Assembly (NCBI GenBank): GCA_910585765.1
Contig: CAJUES010000018.1
Span: 1-59,068 of the forward strand
Origin: an uncultured Lachnospiraceae bacterium
GTDB lineage: Bacteria > Bacillota > Clostridia > Lachnospirales > Lachnospiraceae
Direction of reading: 5' to 3'
DNA: 59,068 bases
Part shown: one piece after another, positions 52,913 through 59,068 of the stretch
Layout: each line of letters starts with the position of its first letter
Position numbering within the stretch: the first letter of the stretch is position 1
Made by a program: the position numbers and the translations under genes
The notes under the pieces: model-generated
What the model was told of the DNA's origin: nothing
The model's database searches: none
What the model saw: only the letters and a program-made list of their open reading frames with translations

Positions 52913-53307
52913 AAACAGATACGCACGATAGAATATAGTGGAGGTGATTAAAAATACGTAAGAATATCTTGCAGCATATAGGGACAATCGTCAGCGGCCG
53001 GAGCCGATGGTTTGGTTTACCCTGATATGCCGCGGCTGGAACGGCAGACAGAGCAGCTACTGTGCTAGGGCGTGTTTGAAACACGCCCTAGAGCATTTTT
53101 GAAACACGCCCTAGTTCGCGGCTTGCGCGGAAGATGAAAGGGCAGGGGAAGAAGCAAATTACCGGTAAGATTGCTCAGGTGGATGGACTTTTTTGTCTGA
53201 TGGTCTGGCATCCGAACATAGCCGGATTAAAGAGCGTGCTTGCGCTGCGCGGCGTGCTGCATCTGCTGGCCGCTCCAGACAGGCATTTGCCCCGGCATGA
53301 AAAAGCG
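52913..53307. other. Gene debris with nested palindromes
   Basis: About 400 bp with no intact gene. CTAGGGCGTGTTTGAAACAC begins a 27-nt perfect palindrome (53065-53091); its right arm, TTTGAAACACGCCCTAG, repeats at 53098-53114. A 63-codon frame at 53134-53325 is unrecognised and probably decayed. This looks like the worn edge of the imported segment. Confidence 0.45.
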
Positions 53308-53339
53308 CGACTTACAATCGGGTGAATTTCCGCTTACAT
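53308..53339. promoter_or_regulatory. Second copy of the 22-bp-spaced operator
   Basis: CGACTTACAA (53308) and CCGCTTACAT (53330), 22 bp apart, with the same core spacer (GGTGAATTTC) as the site at 56480-56511. It lies beyond the permease stop codon and points away from the operon on the minus strand, where no gene remains. Confidence 0.65.
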
Positions 53340-53402
53340 TTTTGCAAGGTAGAAAAATGGCAGGCAGCTTCAAGCCGCCTGCCATAATTTCTGAACAGTT
53401 CC

Positions 53403-55763
53403 TTACTGTGCGCTGATCGTATCAACGATGGACATATTTCGTATTCTTCTGATCGGCCCATGTACCGCTGCAACAACCGAAAAAAGTACAATCAAAACAA
53501 TTACCATCAGCTTTCCCCACGGGAGCAACCACGGGTCGCCCCATTGACGGCTTATCAGCAAATCAAACAGGAACTTATTACAGATTACGCCCAAGACAGA
53601 TCCTGCAATACTTCCTGCGATTGCATAGGAAGCCGCCTCTGCAATAATCATTTTGGAAAGTTGACGGTCGCTTAGGCCGATAGCCCGGAACGCTCCATAT
53701 TGCTTTGTGCGCGCCGTAACACTCATAGCGATGCTGTTGATGATATTGAAAACTGTAATCAGGGCAATCAGCGCCAAAAAACCGTAGAGGAACAACCAAA
53801 CGCAATAGTAGATGCTCAAAGTGCTGCTGTTATCCATCCGTTTGTCAACAAAGGAATAGCCTGCTCCGTAGGTGCGATGTATGGTATTTACCTCTGCATC
53901 CGTAGCACGATTTGTCAGCTGCATATCAATGACCGTATAATCTGACTGCCCCGTTAATTGCCGGAATGTATCTTCGGAGCAAATGATCGTTCTGACATCA
54001 GCGGAATTGAAGAACGGACTATCAGAGAGCATCCCTACAATCTCTATTTCTGCCGTTTGTCCATTAAAACTTAACGATACCGTATCACCAATTTGGATGG
54101 TGTTCTGCGGCTCATACACGATCAGTCCAGTATTCAACTCATTTTGCACTGCATCCAAAGAGCCGCCCAGCATATAGCTTTTTGCCCACTCGAATTGCTG
54201 TTGCTCATAAGAAATCAAGTCTGTCTGCTGTTCCTGCCCATTGACTGTAATTGGCACATTATACGCAAACATCCGGCCATACGCCGACTTGACAACCGCA
54301 TTATTTTTCAATTCATCAAGATAAGCCCGATTGATAGAACAAGTATTATCCGGGCTTACGACAGATATATCCGGCGTCCACGGATGCAAAGGCCGCAGAG
54401 TATGGTTCATAAACTCAATGGTAACAGAAAAGGCAAGGAAAAGGACAATGCTAAGGCCAAAGGAGCCGACCATCAGGATAAAGTTCTTGCGGCTTGATTT
54501 TGCATGGTGAATACCAAGCGCGGCATCAACTTTGAACAAGTTTGTATTGGCTGCTTTCCTGACCGGCTGGGTATCATTTGCGTTGCCGGAAACCGCAGAC
54601 AGTGGAGAAACCTTTGCGGCTCTCTTTGCGGGGGTGCGGGCAGCCATGAGTACCGTCAACAGCCCAACTACCACACCTGCAATAATGCTTGGGTAACTTG
54701 TACTGAAAAGAGGCATCGCACCAAAGTATTCCGGGCTTAAAAGCCGCAGGACAAAGCATAGTATCCATATCACAACAACGCCAATCACAACACCGGCAGG
54801 AATTGCAGATTTGCACCAGGTAAGGGCTTCTTTTCGTACCATCCGCATAACCTGTTTAGGCGTTGCTCCAACACAGCGCATCAATCCATAAAATTCTGTA
54901 CGCTGTGCCACATTACTGTTCAGACTGCTTGCAATCATCATAATACCCGCAAACAGAACGAGTACAAACAGGACAGCGGCGGCAGCATAGACCTGTATCA
55001 TAAAGGAACTTGTACTTTGTCCCAGCAGACCAAGCAGCTTTGTGTTTTCGGAAACCTGATCGCCAGACAAGCCGCATTGAGATTTCAAATTCTCAATCTC
55101 ACTTTGCACATTCAATGTACTGGCAAACTGAACATAGTAAACAGTGGGATAGTCGGTTCGTCCGTCGCTCCCGTTCATCGAAAAAATGTCATACAACTTT
55201 TCCGTTGTTAAAAATACACCGTAGGTATCGCTGTTCATTAGGTTTGCGGTATTTGCCACAAAGCCTGACAATGTAAATATCAGCTTGAGGCCGGCAGGAG
55301 TGTTGATTGTAATTTCGTCCCCAATATGCAGGTCAAGCATATCCCTGGCGCTTTCCGTCACCATTGCTTCATGATCAGTCTTGGGGAAAGTTCCCTCGGA
55401 AAGCATATTGGAAAATATCTTTGAAAATAGACGATCATTACTGCCGCAAAGGACAACTTCAGTTTCCGCTAAGATGTACCCTTGTTTTCCGTCATAGTTA
55501 AGCACATTATACGGGGCAAGTGCGGCAACGTCAGGCCGCGCCGCTATGACCGCCGCATCTTCGCTGGTAATATTTTGAATACCGATATGCCAGTTTCCGG
55601 TTTCCGCCTGCGTCTTGATGATCTGACTGCGGATAAACATATCTGCCATGCCGAAAATGGTCGTTACCAAAAAAACAGCCAGGGCAATACAGAAGATGGA
55701 CATTCTGTTTTGCTTCCTATGCACCTTTGCGGATATGGGAACGAGATCAAGATAACGCTTCAT
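53403..55763 (-). CDS. FtsX-like ABC transporter permease
   Basis: 786 residues from ATG 55763 (GGGAGGG 7 bp upstream, inside the end of the ATPase gene). Membrane segment near residue 18-40, an outer domain (40-250), three segments around 250-390, a middle segment near 430-455, a second outer domain (460-640), and three C-terminal segments (about 650-785). Two FtsX cores are visible (GLMRCVGATPKQV and GAFRAIGLSDRQL). Probably exports or dislodges a peptide, lipid or antibiotic, or transmits mechanical force as MacB/FtsX do. Coupled to the ATPase (17-bp overlap). Last gene of the operon. Confidence 0.9.
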   Translation of the reverse strand: MKRYLDLVPISAKVHRKQNRMSIFCIALAVFLVTTIFGMADMFIRSQIIKTQAETGNWHIGIQNITSEDAAVIAARPDVAALAPYNVLNYDGKQGYILAETEVVLCGSNDRLFSKIFSNMLSEGTFPKTDHEAMVTESARDMLDLHIGDEITINTPAGLKLIFTLSGFVANTANLMNSDTYGVFLTTEKLYDIFSMNGSDGRTDYPTVYYVQFASTLNVQSEIENLKSQCGLSGDQVSENTKLLGLLGQSTSSFMIQVYAAAAVLFVLVLFAGIMMIASSLNSNVAQRTEFYGLMRCVGATPKQVMRMVRKEALTWCKSAIPAGVVIGVVVIWILCFVLRLLSPEYFGAMPLFSTSYPSIIAGVVVGLLTVLMAARTPAKRAAKVSPLSAVSGNANDTQPVRKAANTNLFKVDAALGIHHAKSSRKNFILMVGSFGLSIVLFLAFSVTIEFMNHTLRPLHPWTPDISVVSPDNTCSINRAYLDELKNNAVVKSAYGRMFAYNVPITVNGQEQQTDLISYEQQQFEWAKSYMLGGSLDAVQNELNTGLIVYEPQNTIQIGDTVSLSFNGQTAEIEIVGMLSDSPFFNSADVRTIICSEDTFRQLTGQSDYTVIDMQLTNRATDAEVNTIHRTYGAGYSFVDKRMDNSSTLSIYYCVWLFLYGFLALIALITVFNIINSIAMSVTARTKQYGAFRAIGLSDRQLSKMIIAEAASYAIAGSIAGSVLGVICNKFLFDLLISRQWGDPWLLPWGKLMVIVLIVLFSVVAAVHGPIRRIRNMSIVDTISAQ

Positions 55764-56442
55764 CCGTTTTCCCTCCCAAATCCGTGAGAACACCATCTGT
55801 TACCCGGAATACCCGGTCTACGGAAGCTGTCAGGTTTTTGTTGTGCGTAATCATCAGGATCGTTTGCTGGTAATGCCGGGAGGCCCGTGTGAGCAGATCA
55901 ATGACATCCTGGCTGTTCTTGCTGTCAAGGTTTCCTGTCGGCTCGTCGGCTAAAATCAGCTTTGGTCTTGTAATGAGGGCGCGGCCAATGGCGACACGCT
56001 GCTGCTGTCCGCCAGATAACTGGTTGGGCAGATGGCGGCTGCGTTCGGTCAGGCCCAGCAAATCCAAAATCTCTTGGACTTCTGCGGGGGCAGGCTTTCG
56101 GTAATCCAGGAGCAAAGGGAACATAATATTCTGCTCTACGTTCAGTTCAGAAACGAGCTGAAAGGACTGGAAGATAAAACCGATATTGCGCCGCCGGAAA
56201 ATCGTGCGCTTTTCCTCTTTCATGGAGAACAGATTTTGCCCATCCATGAGAACACTCCCGGAAGTTGGTGTGTCCAGAGCGCCGATGCAGTTCAACAGGG
56301 TGCTTTTGCCGGAGCCGGACTCTCCGACCACAGCGGCAAACTCTCCCTTGTTCAATGAAAAAGAAACATTTTTTAGAGCGTCTACTTTGGCTTCGCCCTT
56401 GCCATAGGTTTTACACAAATTTTGTACTTTTAGAATTTCCAT
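55747..56442 (-). CDS. ABC transporter ATP-binding protein (MacB/LolD type)
   Basis: 231 residues, complete nucleotide-binding domain: Walker A VGESGSGKSTLLN (about 39-51), Q-loop FQSFQLV, signature NQLSGGQQQRVAIGRAL, Walker B KLILADEPTGNLDS, switch histidine in MITHN. It powers the downstream FtsX-type permease. The operator at 56480-56511 lies 38 bp before its start, so the transporter pair can be induced separately from the sensor genes. Confidence 0.95.
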   Translation of the reverse strand: MEILKVQNLCKTYGKGEAKVDALKNVSFSLNKGEFAAVVGESGSGKSTLLNCIGALDTPTSGSVLMDGQNLFSMKEEKRTIFRRRNIGFIFQSFQLVSELNVEQNIMFPLLLDYRKPAPAEVQEILDLLGLTERSRHLPNQLSGGQQQRVAIGRALITRPKLILADEPTGNLDSKNSQDVIDLLTRASRHYQQTILMITHNKNLTASVDRVFRVTDGVLTDLGGKTDEALS

Positions 56443-56479
56443 AGGGTATCAACCTCCTTCACCGATAAGATAGCAGATA

Positions 56480-56511
56480 CAGCTTACAATCAGGTGAATT
56501 TCAGCTTACAA
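56480..56511 (-). promoter_or_regulatory. Direct-repeat operator in front of the ABC genes
   Basis: Minus strand TTGTAAGCTG twice, 22 bp apart (two helical turns), overlapping the stop codon of the kinase gene. TATCTT follows as a possible -10. A typical layout for an OmpR/PhoB-type activator site, probably bound by the regulator encoded at 57732-58430. Confidence 0.7.
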
Positions 56512-57735
56512 TTCCGTAAGAAAAGAAATTGTAAATGTTGTCCCCTCATTCACTTCACTCTGTACCGAGATAAATCCGCCCTGCCCCTCAATAATAGATT
56601 TTGCCAGAGGCAGGCCCAGCCCAACACCTTGCGTATCAAGAGAATGTTTGCTTCGGTAAAAGCGTTTGAAGATATGATGTATGTCCTCCGGTGCAATGCC
56701 GCTTCCATTATCCGATATGAATATACGAGATATTGCTGGGGTGCGTTCCCATGTGATTTGAATTACTCCGCCCGGCCTTACATGGTCTAACGCATTTTTG
56801 ATAATATTGCCAATCGCTTCACTTGTCCATTCCAGATCACAAACAAGCTGCTGTTTTGTATTTCCCTCAATCAGTATTTTTTTGTTTTCACTTTCTGCCC
56901 TTGTCGCTAATTCGTTGATGGATAGAGAAATCAATTCTGACATACGACAGTTGCTTTTCTCAAAAAGAATATTTCCGCTGTCTAACCGTGTGATTTTCAG
57001 CATGGATTGAATTAGCTGCTCCATACGCTTTAAGGCAATTCCTATTTTGCCTGAAAACTCTTTGACCGTTTCGGGATTATCTGGCTCACCCTCAATGATT
57101 TCCTGATACATCGTAAGTGCGGCAAGCGGTGTTTTCAGTTGATGGGAAATATCTGAAATGGTGCTTTTTAAAAATTCTTTTGCGTTATGCTCTGTTTCAT
57201 TTTTTGCTTGCAAGATAGTGGCAAGCTGTTCAATCTGTCCGAATAACTGAAAAACTGCCCCCTCGCTGTTTTGCGGCAAATGGCAGGAATAGTCCCCGTT
57301 GATGTAATTCTGAATGATTGCTTCTGCCTGCTCATATAACCGTTTCCGCTGCCAGAAAAACAACAATGTTCCGATGAAAAGAACCACGGCCAGCAATAAG
57401 GAAATGGCGATAATGGAATAAATGGATGTATGTTGAAATTGAGTGATATAGGGCAAGTCGGAACTATTATTTAGGTTTTTTATACCAACTGCGGCTGATA
57501 ATTCTTCTCCGGCTATGCTAATGTGGGTATTTGTGATCGCTGCCGCTATGATGTTTCTTGAAACTCCCTGCTCCAAAAGAGAGGAAACAACTGCTTCATC
57601 ATGCAAGAGGCACGTCATCTTCACAGCGTTTGTCTGATGCAGATAAAACAACAGCCATACTCCTACAATTAAAAGGCCAAAAGAAGTTAAGAAACAACCA
57701 TAGATTTTAATTTGCTTATCATGGTAAAAACTCAT
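56506..57735 (-). CDS. Sensor histidine kinase of the ABC module
   Basis: 409 residues from ATG 57735 (AAAGAGG upstream). Membrane segments near 13-33 and 105-127 with an outer loop of about 70 residues; HAMP-like linker; HisKA box DISHQLKTPLAAL (H198); N box IGNIIKNALDHV; G boxes DNGSGIAP and GVGLGLPLA. The outer loop is too large for a Bce-type intramembrane kinase. Starts within the regulator stop (ATGA overlap). Confidence 0.92.
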   Translation of the reverse strand: MSFYHDKQIKIYGCFLTSFGLLIVGVWLLFYLHQTNAVKMTCLLHDEAVVSSLLEQGVSRNIIAAAITNTHISIAGEELSAAVGIKNLNNSSDLPYITQFQHTSIYSIIAISLLLAVVLFIGTLLFFWQRKRLYEQAEAIIQNYINGDYSCHLPQNSEGAVFQLFGQIEQLATILQAKNETEHNAKEFLKSTISDISHQLKTPLAALTMYQEIIEGEPDNPETVKEFSGKIGIALKRMEQLIQSMLKITRLDSGNILFEKSNCRMSELISLSINELATRAESENKKILIEGNTKQQLVCDLEWTSEAIGNIIKNALDHVRPGGVIQITWERTPAISRIFISDNGSGIAPEDIHHIFKRFYRSKHSLDTQGVGLGLPLAKSIIEGQGGFISVQSEVNEGTTFTISFLTEL

Positions 57736-58430
57736 ATAGCTACCTCTTTCCATTGATAGCCAAACCCACGGACAGTTATCAGGTGCCTGGGATGTGAGGG
57801 GTCTGCCTCTACCTTTTCACGGAGCCGTCGCACATAGACGGATAGTGTATTGTTATCGACAAAATTTCCCGCTTCGTCCCACAACTCACTCAAAATAATT
57901 TCCCGCGTAACGATGCGGTTTACATTTCGTACCAGGAGGCATAGCAGCCGGTATTCCGCGTTTGTCAGTTCCAAATTTTTACCATTCAGCAATGCCCGAC
58001 TGCCTAAGAGATCGACCGTTATATCTCCACATTCAATAACTGTTGTGTTGCTTGCGTTTGATACACCTGCTCTCCGAAGCAGCGCACGGATGCGGGAACA
58101 TAACTCCCCTAATCTGAACGGCTTTGTAATGTAATCATCGCCTCCGCTGTCCAGACCACGGATAATGTTCACTTCTTCGTCAGAGGCAGTTAAAAAAATA
58201 ATAGGGACTTGTTGGCCCTGTCTGCGTACTGCCTCACAAACGTCAAACCCTGTTCCATCAGGTAAAGTGACATCCAGAATGAGCAGGTCGTACTTTCCAA
58301 TATTCTCGATGCTGTTGAGCGCTTCGGAAACAGTGCGGACAATTTCGGCCTCAAATCCGTTTTTCTTCAAAGAATATTGCAAACCGTCTACAAGGCTTAT
58401 GTCATCTTCCAGCAACAAAATTTTACTCAT
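57732..58430 (-). CDS. OmpR-family response regulator of the ABC module
   Basis: 232 residues from ATG 58430 (AAAGGGA upstream). Receiver domain with D53 (LLILDVTLPDG), FLTAS and K in TKPFRLGEL; winged-helix domain (about 130-228) with LTNAEYRLLCLLV and NNTLSVYVRRLREKV. Predicted activator of the ABC genes through the repeats at 56480-56511. Overlaps the HTH gene upstream by 8 bp and the kinase by 4 bp. Confidence 0.92.
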   Translation of the reverse strand: MSKILLLEDDISLVDGLQYSLKKNGFEAEIVRTVSEALNSIENIGKYDLLILDVTLPDGTGFDVCEAVRRQGQQVPIIFLTASDEEVNIIRGLDSGGDDYITKPFRLGELCSRIRALLRRAGVSNASNTTVIECGDITVDLLGSRALLNGKNLELTNAEYRLLCLLVRNVNRIVTREIILSELWDEAGNFVDNNTLSVYVRRLREKVEADPSHPRHLITVRGFGYQWKEVAI

Positions 58431-58611
58431 AATGTAGTCCCTTTCCACGTTTTGTTCTGCCATCAATAGGTTTTTTGGCATCTTTGGGTATCAGCCAGAT
58501 TGTTGCTATTTTTATAGCGCCAGGAATACGCCCATCAGCACAATAGTAGTTTATCCATCGTGGGGTTACACCCCATTGTTCGCTTGCTTCTTTCAATGTC
58601 ATATAGTCCAT
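58423..58611 (-). CDS. Small HTH (excisionase/MerR-like) DNA-binding protein
   Basis: 62 residues. MTLKEASEQWGVTPRWINYYCADGRIPGAIKIATIWLIPKDAKKP is a compact winged-helix of the excisionase/MerR type, common on integrative elements of Lachnospiraceae, where it often precedes a regulator gene as here. GGAGG 7 bp before the ATG. Could be a transcriptional cofactor for the operon or an excision factor; no integrase gene lies in the window. Confidence 0.8.
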   Translation of the reverse strand: MDYMTLKEASEQWGVTPRWINYYCADGRIPGAIKIATIWLIPKDAKKPIDGRTKRGKGLHYE

Positions 58612-59068
58612 ATTGCACCTCCGATATTTGTATTTTACTTCTTTTGCTCGAATAAAACAAGCAACAAAATATAAACAATTTCAATCTGGAACTTATCCGA
58701 GGGGAGAGCGCTCAGCGTTAACGTGTCAACCATATAGCAGCTAATGCTTGGAAAGGTATCTGCCCATCATCGAAGCTGCTATTGACGGTGCAATCAAAAC
58801 GGAAGAATAGAGGCTGTTTTGTGAAAACAAAGCGGCTTTTTCGGTTTTGGCATTTTTACTCAGCGCAAGTATCAGGCGTAATATGCTCTTATAACGTAGG
58901 CAAGCAATGAGCCGGAATATCCTTTTGGGATATTCCGGCTCGCTTGTTGGGGTTCCCCCAAGCCCCAGGCGTCCGCCTGCGCGTCCGACCGAACACGCCT
59001 ATCGGCGTGGCTTTGCGCTCCCTGCGGTCGCTTCCTCCTGCACATCCGCGCAGGAGAGGGGCGGCGCA
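58612..59068. other. Right end of window: leader, hairpin and GC-rich DNA
   Basis: No complete gene. AT-rich operon leader to about 58690; a 21-codon tail-like frame (LERYLPIIEAAIDG...) ends at a stop near 58810; a strong hairpin at 58909-58941; then GC-rich DNA with several short inverted repeats to the end. The last stretch resembles DNA near mobilisation genes of integrative elements, but that is only an impression. Confidence 0.35.
58909..58941. terminator. Strong symmetric hairpin
   Basis: 14-bp perfect arms GAGCCGGAATATCC / GGATATTCCGGCTC with TTTTG loop; further pairing CAAGC/GCTTG outside. No long T-run, so a terminator or a recombination/origin-type hairpin. Confidence 0.6.

Noticed and set aside
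53403..58430. Bce-type bacitracin resistance module
   Set aside because: The kinase has an outer loop of about 70 residues and the permease has two FtsX cores with two outer domains, unlike BceS/BceB.
1..59068. tRNA, rRNA, riboswitch or T-box elements
   Set aside because: No cloverleaf, rRNA signature or recognisable riboswitch core was found by eye; a covariance-model search could not be run.

Overview
The window looks like a chromosomal segment of a Gram-positive gut anaerobe of the Lachnospiraceae (Clostridia). The signs are the block rho - rpmE - DUF1385 - prmC - prfA, a DUF4364 protein next to a TIGR01212 radical SAM protein and a malic enzyme, indolepyruvate:ferredoxin oxidoreductase, a YesM/YesN-regulated sugar ABC transporter, AAA-ATPase-like/PD-(D/E)XK and Rpn-type genes, and strong AGGAGG ribosome binding sites. 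The taxon is inferred from gene content and order; no rRNA or tRNA gene was seen.

Layout. 1-2.9 kb: AT-rich accessory DNA with an Rpn-like nuclease gene, gene debris and two 87-bp copies of an insertion-sequence-end-like repeat. 2.9-8.2 kb: a small unknown protein and a DEDDh exonuclease whose 3' end runs into an Hsp70 remnant, then a lipoprotein next to a lipoprotein signal peptidase, a carbamate kinase, and a winged-helix/PfkB sugar-kinase-like regulator with an altered active site. 8.2-12 kb: HtrA protease divergent from a VanR/VanS-like two-component system. 12-21.7 kb: one minus-strand xyloside-type utilisation locus (YesM kinase, YesN regulator, lipoprotein binding protein, two permeases, GH43 beta-xylosidase) ending in a frameshifted, truncated GH3. 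21.8-28.2 kb: intracellular GH13 enzyme, AAA-ATPase/PD-(D/E)XK protein, TetR regulator, DUF1835/DUF3658 protein and an Rpn-family protein. 28.7-38.2 kb: carB with a 67-bp tandem repeat and terminator at its 3' side and a small inverted-repeat (MITE-like) element upstream, iorA-iorB, a divergent acyl-CoA ligase, and rarA. 38.2-46.3 kb: DUF4364, radical SAM and malic enzyme (minus), then rho, rpmE, yqhQ, prmC and prfA (plus). 46.6-51.6 kb: helD, aroA, a small XRE regulator and a 59-residue protein.

From about 51.95 kb the character changes. A polysaccharide deacetylase gene is cut off just after its first catalytic motif. What follows is lower-GC DNA: a membrane protein, a 112-bp miniature element with perfect 12-bp inverted ends and a perfect 8-bp target duplication, and a minus-strand operon coding for a small HTH protein, an OmpR regulator, a sensor kinase, an ABC ATPase and an FtsX-type permease. 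This looks like integrated mobile DNA carrying an envelope-stress or peptide-response transporter module. Two matching direct-repeat operators with 22-bp spacing lie before the ATPase gene and beyond the permease gene.

How the genes work together: the 12-21.7 kb cluster senses, imports and cleaves xylo-oligosaccharide-type glycans. IorAB plus the acyl-CoA ligase fit fermentation of aromatic amino acids to aryl-acetates with ATP recovery. LspA, HtrA and the VanRS-like pair look after the cell envelope. The rho-prfA block is core gene expression. No defence island, CRISPR array or clearly novel multi-gene system was found. The most unusual signals are the kinase-like regulator without the GAGD aspartate, the paired operators in the imported module, the hairpin at the 5' end of the iorA transcript, the two miniature elements and several decayed genes.
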